In this document: one piece after another, positions 49,301-57,106 of the stretch
Layout of the letters: each line of letters opens with the position of its first letter
Numbering within the stretch: position 1 is the stretch's first letter
Assembly (NCBI RefSeq): GCF_004919105.1
Contig: NZ_STGK01000018.1
Coordinates: 1-64,000, forward strand
Origin: Nocardioides sp. GY 10113
Lineage (GTDB): Bacteria > Actinomycetota > Actinomycetes > Propionibacteriales > Nocardioidaceae
Length of the DNA stretch: 64,000 nucleotides
Reading direction: 5' to 3'
The notes under the pieces: generated by a model
The model's database searches: none
The model's input: only the letters and a program-made list of their open reading frames with translations
Told to the model about the DNA's origin: nothing
Made by a program: the position numbers and the translations under genes

Positions 49301-51152
49301 GCGTGGCGGCCCGGACGGTCACGGTGTTCGTCCCGTGGCGCACGCCGGAGCCCGCGGACAGGCGCACCAGGGTCGCCTCGCCGTCGACGCGGAGGTGGTC
49401 GCTGGGGACAGCCGTTCTGCCGATGCTGACGTCGACGGTGATCGGGTCCGTCGTCCGGTGCCGTACGACGACGGCTGCGGCGTCCGGCCAGCCGCTCGCG
49501 TCGAGCTCGACCAGCGGGGTCGGGCTGTCGACGACCCGGACGAAGTGGGCGACGGCGAAGGACCGTCGTTCGCCTCGTGCGACGCGCACGACCAGGGTGT
49601 TCTCGCCGATCCGGACACCGTCATCGACCGTCAGGACCGCCCTCGCAGCGCGGTGGCGCCCCTTCGCGAACCGCGCCGTCACGTCGTGGCCGTTCAGTCG
49701 GGCGGCGTCGATGCTCGCGCCCCTCGCGAGCCGGACCGCGACGGGCCAGGACGTGCGGAAGCCGACCGCGTCGGGCGCGGGCCAGACCACGCGGCCGAGC
49801 ATCTCGACGGTGCCGTCGACGGTGCCGTCGTCGGTGCCGTCGTCGCCGGAAGGTGTCGGCGGCGCACCATCGCCCGAGACGCAGTTCTGAGTGGGGTCGA
49901 CGTAGACGACGAAGTTCCCGACCCCGTAGCTGTCCCAGGGATCCACCGACGGCGCGCCGGTCGCCTCGCAGGTGCTGGCTGCGGCGAAGCTTCCCCCACC
50001 GCCGCCGCCGGCACCGCCCGCGCCGACCGTCTGGATGTACTTGCCCGCGCCGCCCCCGCCGAACCCTCCGCCGCCCCCGCCCCCGCAGGCCTCGTTGACG
50101 GACTCGGACAGGTCGAAGGCGCACTCGAGCGGGTTCGTGTCGGCCCGGTGGGCCCCACCGCCACCCATCCCCGGCGTCTGCACCGGCACCTGCTGCCAGG
50201 CGTTGCTCCCGTCGCCGTACTGCAGCCCGGGGACGACCGGCTCGCCGTAGAGGCCGGTCGTCGAGATCGTCTGCCCGGTGTCGCCGAACCCGCCGAACCC
50301 GCCGACACCGTCGGCGCCGTCGCACCACCCGTCGCCGCACCCGCCGGACCCTCCGGCTCCGGCGCCGTCGGTGTTGCCGCCCTGGCCGCCCTCGCTGCCT
50401 CCGCCGCCGCTCTCGCCCTGCGCGGACGCCTGCGCGAGGAACGGCGCTCGCGCCGGATAGCCGCCATCGCCGCCACCGTGCCCGTCGTACCCGGTGGAGC
50501 CGCCGCCGCCGCCCCCTCCGCCGCCGCCGACGGCGACGATGTCCCACAGCGGGGGAGCCTGCGCCGGCGACGAGACCACCGGTGGCGACGCCGTGACGAC
50601 CGAGCCACCCCCTCCGTAGCCGCCGATGGAATGGTCGCCGTCACCTCGCTGACCCGACGACCCGAGGTAGACGTTCATCGCGTCGGTGCCGAAGGTCGAC
50701 AGGTAGGTCTCCGGGCTGGTCGCGGTCTGCGCCCAGCCGCCCTTGCCGCCGCTTCCGCCGTCCGGGACGCAGCCGGAGCACTTCGTCCCGTTCGACCCGG
50801 TCGCGCCCCACACGGTGACCCACATCACCGGGTCGGCCACGCTCACCGAGCCACCGGCGGCCTCGACCGCGGACAGGAGCGAGGCGGTCGTGACCAGCAT
50901 CCGGCCCACCCCCGGCTCCTGGAGCGAACAGGCGTAGAGGCCGCCGTCCGGCGCGCAGACGAGCGGCGCGGCGGGCACGGTGGGGTCGGTGGGGTCGGTC
51001 GCCGCTCGGCTGCTCGCCGTCGCAGCCGAGGGATCGGCGGCCGCCGGGACCGGCGACGCCATCGGGACCGTCAGTGCCAGGGCGGCGCCGGCTGCGACGC
51101 CGTACCTCCGCCACGTCGAGCGCACGCTGTGGGTTCGGGGCCGCGTCGTCAT
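46353..51152 (-). CDS. Large secreted protein with Gly-rich block and PKD-like domain
   Basis: The 1599-aa protein has a signal peptide (about 1-40, with an RRYG start and AAAD end). A cysteine-containing beta segment and a very Gly-rich block at about 115-395 (runs of 10 or more Gly) follow. Then come one or two Ig-like modules at about 450-625 (RLNGHDVTARF, IGENTLVVRV) and a PKD-like domain at about 640-730 (YRWEVSGPTG, PGVYRVTVTATARNG). About 870 residues remain that I cannot assign. These include a long helical stretch near 1245-1330 rich in Gln/Ser/Thr (AAMTTQMTQVAQTVQDAYFKQQQ). There is no C-terminal sorting motif. GGGAGG precedes ATG 51152. It is probably extracellular; the function is unknown. 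Confidence 0.85.
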   Translation of the reverse strand: MTTRPRTHSVRSTWRRYGVAAGAALALTVPMASPVPAAADPSAATASSRAATDPTDPTVPAAPLVCAPDGGLYACSLQEPGVGRMLVTTASLLSAVEAAGGSVSVADPVMWVTVWGATGSNGTKCSGCVPDGGSGGKGGWAQTATSPETYLSTFGTDAMNVYLGSSGQRGDGDHSIGGYGGGGSVVTASPPVVSSPAQAPPLWDIVAVGGGGGGGGGGSTGYDGHGGGDGGYPARAPFLAQASAQGESGGGGSEGGQGGNTDGAGAGGSGGCGDGWCDGADGVGGFGGFGDTGQTISTTGLYGEPVVPGLQYGDGSNAWQQVPVQTPGMGGGGAHRADTNPLECAFDLSESVNEACGGGGGGGFGGGGAGKYIQTVGAGGAGGGGGGSFAAASTCEATGAPSVDPWDSYGVGNFVVYVDPTQNCVSGDGAPPTPSGDDGTDDGTVDGTVEMLGRVVWPAPDAVGFRTSWPVAVRLARGASIDAARLNGHDVTARFAKGRHRAARAVLTVDDGVRIGENTLVVRVARGERRSFAVAHFVRVVDSPTPLVELDASGWPDAAAVVVRHRTTDPITVDVSIGRTAVPSDHLRVDGEATLVRLSAGSGVRHGTNTVTVRAATRDGRTTVIRRRLTWPGKLPLPEAGPDQRAHVHASVAFDARASVRAIGARRRSVTYRWEVSGPTGSAAELTGTDTLRPQLRPDLPGVYRVTVTATARNGATASDTAQVTVDALPLAQVSTLAEATDSATGAKVPGVQLDSSWLCPETTTLPCGFQATTSDDQVQLLVLDRDTLAVESNAPYDPGNLVGLYAALAKLVVTNGNTTVPDTGKMAILTLGSSEVTDMANFNKAISLIGLPAYASSVQSVSAPFSIIGIPGMTTGNAWNNFGATIDGGRPGSLDGYIKDSAYYPSGSTSLEAEQRVFTFPDVVQFETRSTTATSVTAEIARYDATTGTFTPTDLGVFDTSGGGLGLVTFNSLTLEPLSTATYAPRSSDEGINWTALGTALSDAATAGDGVVLVSLGRMSGFEQEPDATSFTSSVLPAIRALGGQPDLLARAVNDNATYSFIGSGGQGSESSSVVAYGVPVRVGEGGTTPLPVTDGNLTGELRRGVDGRFLPSRADPSATYTSQFNPVLYQAPVTWPLTPTAGATPSGAQTALAWLAQCTLLPGTDNEVVPGAQLWPGQDCTTDVSGASEVTGTPTPTVVRQVSLSLRSDYVDNLDLTLNDISALSYTTLFPQGNTVFDAADFSQAQAQLMSERADLTATGTLFDTLESEISSSSAAMTTQMTQVAQTVQDAYFKQQQTVTVTDYGAWAQGMFSNFTTVGATVASLFAADEIGVEQLFSTAGLFADIGSGFQSVVNGPDSSAFTDIDAWLLTDQQLRDATAAVDVAVTDAVSLQQVGLGISRDAVVADWGRMDTVTTNSQGAWAIGSDDLAKATNVFVMATRGQIWKGYAHQLWTAGAYRPGSAGGANNAQAYLCQTSSSGQTSPFIEASRSGLPLGLGQGVQYWPLQNLTRLIEGVRLTPEWNPYIMWEQGTQTVAPYQAVEAIFEQPATLGASADAGGAFGPWFWDDVFDLSRRLSTTCTGGELQTVDGDFYGQTS

Positions 51153-51283
51153 GTCGGCCTCCCGGCCGGATCGATGAGAGAGGCGTGGGCACCACGGCCC
51201 CTCGTACGACGTTAGTCACAGGCCACCGTGGAGTCCACACCGGTGCGGGGTGGAATGCCGGGGGTGACCCCGTGACCGTCGGG

Positions 51284-51880
51284 TCAGCGAGCGGCCGCCC
51301 ACTCGTCCGCGAGGACGGCGTAGGACAGCGAGTCCAGCCAGCGGCCCGAGCGGTGCAGGTCGGCGCGGACGGTGTGCGCCTCGCGGCGCATCCCGACCCG
51401 CTCCATGAGCCGCCAGGACGGCTCGTTGTCGAGGAAGCACTGGGCCACGACCCGCCGCACCCCGAGCTCCTCGAAGCAGTAGCGCAGCAGCTCGCGGACG
51501 GCCTCGGTGGCGTAGCCGCGTCCGGCGTGCGAGGGGTCGAGCACCCAGCCCAGCTCGGCCTGCGTGCCCCGGGCCCGGTCGACCACCTCCGCCTGGGCCC
51601 AGGCGTCCTCGGGACGCAGCAGGAAGTCGCCGACCACCCGGCCCGCGAGGTCGGGGTCGGGGTCCCGCAACTCGGCGACGACCGTCACGGCCAGCCGATC
51701 GGGGTCGGCGAAGTGCGCGCCGTACTCGTCGGGGTCGTCGGGGTGGGCCGTGATCCACTCGCCGACCTCGGCGAGGCGCCGGTACCGCCAGGTGTCCGCG
51801 GCGTCCCCCGCGGTGGCGGCGCGCAGCAGGAGCCGTTCGGTGGTCAGGGGGCGGCGAAGCGTCGACGGCTGGCTGGGCAC
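51284..51880 (-). CDS. GNAT-family N-acetyltransferase (RimJ/RimL-like)
   Basis: The 198-aa protein has the GNAT pattern of the RimJ/L group: LTTERLLLRAATAGDA, ELGWVLDPSHAGRGYATEAVRELLRYCFEELGVRRV (acetyl-CoA loop GRGYAT), then QCFLDNEPSWRLMERVGMRREAH. GTG 51880 is preferred because GGGAGG lies nine bases upstream; ATG 51889 directly abuts that site. It would acetylate an amine of a small molecule or a protein N-terminus. The substrate is unknown. Confidence 0.92.
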   Translation of the reverse strand: MPSQPSTLRRPLTTERLLLRAATAGDAADTWRYRRLAEVGEWITAHPDDPDEYGAHFADPDRLAVTVVAELRDPDPDLAGRVVGDFLLRPEDAWAQAEVVDRARGTQAELGWVLDPSHAGRGYATEAVRELLRYCFEELGVRRVVAQCFLDNEPSWRLMERVGMRREAHTVRADLHRSGRWLDSLSYAVLADEWAAAR

Positions 51881-51941
51881 GACGCCCATCCTCCCAGCGT
51901 GGAACGGGGCGACCGAGACGGGCCGCGGCCGCGCCGGCTGT

Positions 51942-51974
51942 GGGCGCCGGCTACGGGCGCCGGCTACGGGCGCC
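51942..51974. repeat. 13-bp tandem repeat across the DUF998 gene end
   Basis: GGGCGCCGGCTAC occurs twice (51942, 51955), plus seven bases of a third copy. The DUF998 stop codon (51964-51966) lies inside the second copy. Confidence 0.85.
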
Positions 51975-52689
51975 GCCGCAGGAGCGCGACCGCCAGCACC
52001 GCCATCCACAGCAGCCAGGCGCCGATCCCGGCACGCTCGAGCAGCCCCATCCACGGCGTCGGGTCCCCGGCCTCGATCCGGTCGACCTGGGCGCTGAGCA
52101 TCCCGAACGTTCCCGCCCAGGCCACGGTCAGCGCCGAGTACGCCCGGAACACCCAGCCGAAGGCGAACGCGGCGGCGACCACCTCCGCGAGCACCAGTAC
52201 GCCGGTGGCGCCGGCGAGCCACAGGTGCAGCGTGTCCGCCGAGGTCGCCCCGCCCGCGGCGATCACCTCCCGCCGCGACATCGGGCCGAACGCCCACAGC
52301 ACGCTGAGCACGCCGTGGCCCGTCACGATCGCGCCCGCCACGCGCAGCGAGCGCCGCCGACCGGCGGCCCGCCAGATGCCGACGCCGAACGCCGTCTGCA
52401 GCGCGCTCAGGGCCAGCCCGGTGACGGTGAGCAGCGTGTGGGTCGGGGCGCCGGTGGCGGAGAGCTCGCTGACCGCCTGCGAGGTCCGGTCGTAGCCGTC
52501 GTACAGCGTGGCCGCGACCGGGTCGTTGAGGACCGGGTAGAGCCCGGCGTACGCGATCCCGCAGGCCAGCAGGACCCGGGTGGCGAGGTTGCCCGCGGGC
52601 CCGTCGCCCGTGGCCGAGAGCCGGTGGCCCGTGGCAGAGAGCCGGTGGCGCGCCCGTCCCGGCGCGGCGGATCGCGTGGTGGTGGGCAT
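51964..52689 (-). CDS. DUF998-type membrane protein
   Basis: The 241-aa protein has six or seven hydrophobic helices from about residue 38. It shows the DUF998-type arrangement of an early Y-x-x-V...SELSATGAP segment (TSQAVSELSATGAPTHTL) between helices 1 and 2. The N-terminus contains a short duplicated unit RLSATG-H-RLSATG (residues 16-29), which is also repeated at DNA level. The C-terminus ends within a 13-bp tandem repeat. The function is unknown. It is upstream of the GNAT gene on the same strand, separated by 83 bases. Confidence 0.8.
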   Translation of the reverse strand: MPTTTRSAAPGRARHRLSATGHRLSATGDGPAGNLATRVLLACGIAYAGLYPVLNDPVAATLYDGYDRTSQAVSELSATGAPTHTLLTVTGLALSALQTAFGVGIWRAAGRRRSLRVAGAIVTGHGVLSVLWAFGPMSRREVIAAGGATSADTLHLWLAGATGVLVLAEVVAAAFAFGWVFRAYSALTVAWAGTFGMLSAQVDRIEAGDPTPWMGLLERAGIGAWLLWMAVLAVALLRRRP

Positions 52690-52818
52690 CTCGCCTCCCG
52701 AGGTCCCGTTGCCATCTCCAGCGTCGGGCCTCCACGGAGCGGACGGCCAGGGTCCCAGGCCTCGGCCGGCGGGCCGTTGCGCCCGCGACCTGACGGACTC
52801 AGGGGCCCCCAGGGACCC

Positions 52819-55191
52819 TCAGCGGCCCGGTGGCGGCGGGCTGTACGGCACCTCGCCGCGGAGGTCGCCGAGGCCCCGCGCGACCAGCAGTCGGCCGCCC
52901 GTGAGCCGGGACCACCTCCCGTCGGCCCAGGTGCGCAGCGCGCGGGGGTCGAGGGCGACGTCGACGTCGCGGCGCTCGCCGGCGTCGAGGTCGACGGTCG
53001 TCCAGCCGACCAGCCGGACCGGCTGGTCGTCGGCGTCCGCCGGGTCCGGCTGGAGGTAGACCTGCACCACCTCGCGCGAGGCCCGCGGCGAGGTGTTCGT
53101 CAGGTCGACCGAGAGCAGCCCGTCGTCGAGCGTCACCTCGCCGTACTCCCAGGAGCCGTAGCCGAGACCGTGCCCGAACCAGTACGCCGGCGCGGGCGCC
53201 CGCCGGGCGGCGTACCCGCGGTAGCCCACGAAGACGCCCTCGTCGTAGACGAGCCGCCCGTCGGTCGGCACCACCTCCCACGCCGGTGCCGCGCCGTCGG
53301 CGGCCGGGAACGAGGTGACCAGCCGCCCGGCCGGCTCGATGGCGCCGAGCAGCGCCGCGGCCACGGCATGCCCGCCCTCCTGCCCGGGCAGCCCGGCCCA
53401 GAGGATCGCGTCGACCTCGTCGCGCCACGGCATCAGCACCGGGGTGGCCGCGTTGACCACCACCACGGTGCGGGCGGCCGCGGCGGCGACGGCCGCGACC
53501 AGCTCGTCCTGGCGGCCGGGCAGCGCCAGCGTCGACTTGTCGGCCACCTCGGTCTCCTGCTCCTCGGTGAGCCCGACGACCACGACGGCGACGTCCGCCT
53601 CCCGGGCCGCGGCCACCGCGGCGGCGATCGCGTCGTCGTCGGTGGGCGGCGTGGGCTCCGCGACCAGGCCGACCGCCACCATCTCGCGGCCGGTCAGCTC
53701 GGCGACCAGCTCGGCCGGCTCGGGCAGCACCACGTCGGTCTGCCAACCCGGCGGCCGCAGCACGTCGGCGCCGACGTCGTCCGAGACCGCGTCGAGGGTC
53801 ACCTCGAACGAGGCGTCGCCGGCGGTGATCCGCGCGTGGGCCACCCCCAGCACGCCGATCCGCAGGCGCCCGGCGGGCAGCGGGGCGGACAGCTCGACCC
53901 GGGCGACCGGCTCGGCCAGCGCCTCGCCGTGCATCCCGATGATCGTCCTCGCCTCCTCCGAGTGGCGGTCGTCGAGCAGCGTTCCGGAGGCGCCGTACAG
54001 GCGGACCCGCATCCCGTCGCGGCCCGGTCGCGGGCGGCTCCGGACGTCGACGCCGTCGACCACCGCGACGCGGTCGGTGGCACCGGTGAGGCCCTCGGCG
54101 ATGCTGACCTGGTGCGGTGCGCGGACCGACGCCGAGCCGCCGCCCATGCAGGTGGTCTCCAGCGCCGGGCGCCCGATCAGCGCGATCCGGACGTCTCGCG
54201 CGAGGGGCAGCGTGCCGTCGTTGGCGAGCACCGTCATGCCGTCGGCGGCGAGCCGGGTCAGCTGCTCGCGACGCTCCGGTCCGCCGGGGTGGGGCACGTC
54301 CTCGCGCCAGGTCCGCGGCTCGTCGAGGGCGCCGACCCGGCCGGCGAGCCGCAACAGCCGGCGCAGGTGGTCGTCGACCACGGACTCCGCGACCTCGCCG
54401 GCCTCGACGGCGGCGACCAGGGCAGGACCCCAGGGGCCGGTCGGGCCGGGCATCACCAGGTCGAGGCCGCCGTTCGCGGCCGGCGCGGCCGACGTCGTGG
54501 CGAACCAGTCCGACATCACCAGGCCGGTCCAGCCCCACTCGCCCTTGAGGATCCGGTTGACCACGTCGTCCTGCTCGGTCGCGGGCACGCCGTTGACGTC
54601 GTTGTAGGCGGCCATCACCGACCACGGGTCGGCGTCCTGCACCGCGATCTCGAAGGGGAGCAGGTACACCTCCCGCAGCGTCCGCTCGTCCACGACGCTG
54701 TCCACGGAGGTCCGGTCGGTCTCGGACTCGTTGGCGACCAGGTGCTTCACGCACGCCCCGACGCCCCGCTCCTGCAGCCCGGCGACGTACGCCGCCGCGA
54801 GCACGCCGGTGAGCAGCGGGTCCTCGGAGTAGGCCTCGAAGAGGCGGCCGCCGAGCGGGCTGCGGTGCAGGTTGACCGTGGGGCCGAGCACCACGTGGAT
54901 GCGCTGGCGCTCGGCCTCCTCGGCGAGCAGGCGACCGACCTCGGCGGCGGTCTCGCGGCGCCAGGAGGAGGCCAGCAGGGTCGCGTTCGGGAAGAGGCAG
55001 GTCAGCGGGCCGCCGGTGAACTCGAGCCCGCGGACGCCGGTCGGGCCGTCGGAGAACGCCATCGGCGCCAGCCCGACCGCCTCCTCCCCGCGGAGCGTGA
55101 ACATGCTCGCCCCGGTCAGCAGCCGGACCTTGCGCTCCAGTGGCAGCCGCGCCACCCGTTCGGAGAGGTCGTCGTCGCTCAGCTCGCCCAT
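52819..55191 (-). CDS. Glycoside hydrolase family 3 (beta-glucosidase type)
   Basis: The 790-aa enzyme has the GH3 order. The N-terminal TIM-barrel domain holds PMAFSDGPTGVRG, LGPTVNLHRSPLGGR, CVKHLVANESETDR and nucleophile Asp228 in LVMSDWFAT. A (alpha/beta)6 domain is interrupted at about 365-470 by a PA14-like beta insert, and the C-terminus is fibronectin III-like (LTNTSPRASREVVQVYLQP). No signal peptide is visible, so it likely acts on imported oligosaccharides or glycosides. GTGGGG precedes ATG 55191. No transporter or LacI regulator is next to it. Confidence 0.93.
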   Translation of the reverse strand: MGELSDDDLSERVARLPLERKVRLLTGASMFTLRGEEAVGLAPMAFSDGPTGVRGLEFTGGPLTCLFPNATLLASSWRRETAAEVGRLLAEEAERQRIHVVLGPTVNLHRSPLGGRLFEAYSEDPLLTGVLAAAYVAGLQERGVGACVKHLVANESETDRTSVDSVVDERTLREVYLLPFEIAVQDADPWSVMAAYNDVNGVPATEQDDVVNRILKGEWGWTGLVMSDWFATTSAAPAANGGLDLVMPGPTGPWGPALVAAVEAGEVAESVVDDHLRRLLRLAGRVGALDEPRTWREDVPHPGGPERREQLTRLAADGMTVLANDGTLPLARDVRIALIGRPALETTCMGGGSASVRAPHQVSIAEGLTGATDRVAVVDGVDVRSRPRPGRDGMRVRLYGASGTLLDDRHSEEARTIIGMHGEALAEPVARVELSAPLPAGRLRIGVLGVAHARITAGDASFEVTLDAVSDDVGADVLRPPGWQTDVVLPEPAELVAELTGREMVAVGLVAEPTPPTDDDAIAAAVAAAREADVAVVVVGLTEEQETEVADKSTLALPGRQDELVAAVAAAAARTVVVVNAATPVLMPWRDEVDAILWAGLPGQEGGHAVAAALLGAIEPAGRLVTSFPAADGAAPAWEVVPTDGRLVYDEGVFVGYRGYAARRAPAPAYWFGHGLGYGSWEYGEVTLDDGLLSVDLTNTSPRASREVVQVYLQPDPADADDQPVRLVGWTTVDLDAGERRDVDVALDPRALRTWADGRWSRLTGGRLLVARGLGDLRGEVPYSPPPPGR

Positions 55192-55289
55192 GGCCCCACC
55201 GTGCCACCCCGTGGTTGGTCGGTGGTCGCGCGCGGTCGCGGGTCCGCTCGGACGCGGGCGGCCCGCGCCACCGCCGGGCGCCGACCACC

Positions 55290-55500
55290 ATGGGGGAGAG
55301 GTGCAGAGGAAGGGCCTGCCGCCGGAGGGAGAACCCCGTCCCGCACTACCGGGAGCACGTGTTGTGGGTCTGGGGGCTTCGACGGCGTCGGGAAATCCCC
55401 TACGCCGAGGTCGTGCGCCTGAACGGCGTGATCGACCCGATCACGCCGTTCCTGATCGTGCACGGGGAGAGCGACCGGCAGATTGCGGTCGACTGCGCGC
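55290..55500 (+). other. Possible fragment of a small PH-like coding region in a 430-base gap
   Basis: Between the GH3 and Flp genes (55192-55621) one plus-strand frame from ATG 55290 has protein-like content around HVLWVWGLRRRREIPYAEV and ITPFLIVHGESDRQIAVD. This recalls a bacterial PH-type beta domain, but the frame runs on without a sensible end into antisense pilin sequence. It may be a decayed gene; the rest of the gap shows nothing. Confidence 0.25.
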
Positions 55501-55576
55501 ACCGGCCCCGCGCCGACTCGAGGTGGCGGGCCGGGGCGTCGCGGAGGCCGGCCGCCGCGGGCCCGGACGTGACGAC

Positions 55577-55608
55577 GGCCGGTGTCGCTCGGGTGAGCGG
55601 CACCGGCC
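55577..55608 (-). terminator. Hairpin after the Flp pilin genes
   Basis: A 14-bp stem with one G-U pair (55577-55590 with 55595-55608) and a 4-base loop lies 14 bases after the last pilin stop. Confidence 0.65.
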
Positions 55609-55621
55609 TTCGGCGTACCCG

Positions 55622-55828
55622 TCAGTGGGCCGGCCACCTCGCCACGAGGTCGTTGAACGTGAGGCCGAGCCATGTGCCGATCGCGGTGACGGCGCCGACG
55701 ATGGCGGCGGCGACAAAAGTGACCAACAGTGCGTACTCCACGGCGGTGGCGCCTCGGCCGGCGCACCCCGCCCTGGCCCTGAGGCCGCTGACGAGCGCGA
55801 GCGCCATCAGTTGGAGCCTCTCGGTCAT
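55622..55828 (-). CDS. flp: Flp-family type IVb pilin (second copy)
   Basis: The 68-aa prepilin has a leader ending in GRG, then ATAVEYALLVTFVAAAIVGAV: the G/ATAVEY site with Glu5 and Tyr6 of Flp pilins, followed by the hydrophobic assembly helix. It would be cleaved by a TadV-type prepilin peptidase (not in the window) and polymerised by TadA/B/C. GGGAGG lies eight bases before ATG 55828. It diverges from the first copy in leader (RARAGCAGRG) and C-terminus (WLGLTFNDLVARWPAH), so it may be a minor pilin. Confidence 0.92.
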   Translation of the reverse strand: MTERLQLMALALVSGLRARAGCAGRGATAVEYALLVTFVAAAIVGAVTAIGTWLGLTFNDLVARWPAH

Positions 55829-55946
55829 CGGTCCGGCCTCCCTTCGCATCGGCGGACCCTGGGCCGGGTCCTCGTTGGCTTGGTCGAGACGGGACCAGGC
55901 CGGCACCGATGGGCGCCGACCCGGTCCGTATCGGTTCCTCGCTGGA

Positions 55947-56162
55947 TCAGCTGGGGGCGGTGCCACCGAGCTTGGTCAGGACGCTCGTGAACAGGGTGTT
56001 GAGCTGTCCACCGAGCAGTCCGACGGTGACCATGATGGCGGCAGCGATGAGGGCGATCATCAGGCCGTACTCCACGGCGGTGGCGCCGCGCTCGCCACGC
56101 TCCGCCCGGGTCTTGAGGTCGCCGACGAACATGATGGCCATGAACTGGAGCTTCTCGAGCAT
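55947..56162 (-). CDS. flp: Flp-family type IVb major pilin
   Basis: The 71-aa prepilin has the leader MLEKLQFMAIMFVGDLKTRA...GERG, then ATAVEYGLMIALIAAAIMV, the canonical Flp cleavage site and hydrophobic core, and a short C-terminus NTLFTSVLTKLGGTAPS. AAAGGGA precedes ATG 56162. The gap to the second pilin (118 bases) and the 302-base region upstream (56163-56464), which includes a hairpin at 56226-56244, suggest its own promoter and high expression. It is probably the main filament subunit. Confidence 0.93.
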   Translation of the reverse strand: MLEKLQFMAIMFVGDLKTRAERGERGATAVEYGLMIALIAAAIMVTVGLLGGQLNTLFTSVLTKLGGTAPS

Positions 56163-56393
56163 CGGATTGTCCCTTTCGAATGCGAGGCGGTCGCGTCCCC
56201 CGCGGCCGCCCCTCGAGCCCCCCACTGGGACCCTTCTGGTCCCATCCTTCGCCCGCCGCGCGGGCGGGGAGTCCACCCCGGGTCTCGATCGGCGTAGCCC
56301 GTTCGGACTAGGTCGCGCTGGTCCGCCCGGGGTGTCCGCCATGGGCCCGCGCCGAGGTTCGGACGCCGCCCAGCCGGCACGCCGAAATGCACC

Positions 56394-56421
56394 CAGCCGC
56401 GTGCCCGTCGGCACGCGGCTG
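56394..56421 (-). terminator. Hairpin after the tad/two-component operon
   Basis: A perfect 12-bp stem (56394-56405 with 56410-56421) and a 4-base loop lie 43 bases after the response-regulator stop. It probably ends the long tad transcript before the pilin genes. Confidence 0.7.
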
Positions 56422-56464
56422 CGTCCGTTGATCCGTCTGTCGGTGGGGCCGTCGGAGAGACCGC

Positions 56465-57106
56465 TCAGCCGCCCGCGGCGTGGTCGAGCAGCAGCCCCAG
56501 CCGGACGGCGGCGGCCAGCGCCTGGGTCCGGTTGGCGACCCCGAGCTTGCGGTAGACGCGGTTGAGGTGGGTCTTGACCGTCGACTCGCCCAGGTGGGCG
56601 CGGCGGGCGATGTCGGCGGTCCCGAGCCCGTCCGCGACCAGCCTGAGGATCTCCCGCTCGCGGGCGGTGAGGCGGGTCGAGGCGACGGCCTCGCGCCGCA
56701 GGACGCTCCGGGTCAGCCCCGGCGAGAGGAAGGCCCGCGGCGCCGTCGCGCTGTGCCGGGCGGTGCTCACCACCTCCGCGCCCCGGCTCTCCTTGCCGAG
56801 GAACGCCGACGCGCCCGCCTCCATGGCGGCGAAGACCTGCGCGTCGCCGGTGTGCATGGTGAGGACCACGATCCCGACCCGCTCCGACTCCGCCCGGACG
56901 CTGCGCACGACGTCGAGCCCGCTGCCGTCGGGGAGCTGGAGGTCCGTGACCACGACGTCGGGCCGCAGCGCCCGCCACGCGGCGAGCGCCTCCGCGACCG
57001 AGCCCGCGTGGCCGACCACCTCCATGTCGCCCTCGCGCTCGACCGCCCGGGCGAGGCCCTGGCGGATCAGCTCGTGGTCATCGGCGAGCAAGACGCGGGT
57101 CGTCAT
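56465..57106 (-). CDS. NarL/LuxR-family response regulator
   Basis: The 213-aa protein has a receiver domain (DD at 9-10, phospho-acceptor Asp55 in VVVTDLQLPDG, Thr in VLTMHTG, Lys in FLGKE). A LuxR-type HTH follows (LTAREREILRLVADGLGTADIARRAHLGESTVKTHLNRVYRKLGV, key residues 145-190). Its first 29 bases overlap the kinase gene. It sits between tadC and the pilin genes, so it likely controls pilus expression. Confidence 0.95.
   Translation of the reverse strand: MTTRVLLADDHELIRQGLARAVEREGDMEVVGHAGSVAEALAAWRALRPDVVVTDLQLPDGSGLDVVRSVRAESERVGIVVLTMHTGDAQVFAAMEAGASAFLGKESRGAEVVSTARHSATAPRAFLSPGLTRSVLRREAVASTRLTAREREILRLVADGLGTADIARRAHLGESTVKTHLNRVYRKLGVANRTQALAAAVRLGLLLDHAAGG

Noticed and set aside
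46797..51215. A 1472-codon open frame on the plus strand opposite the large secreted protein
   Set aside because: No domain, biased composition, and the minus-strand gene has a signal peptide, domains and a ribosome site.
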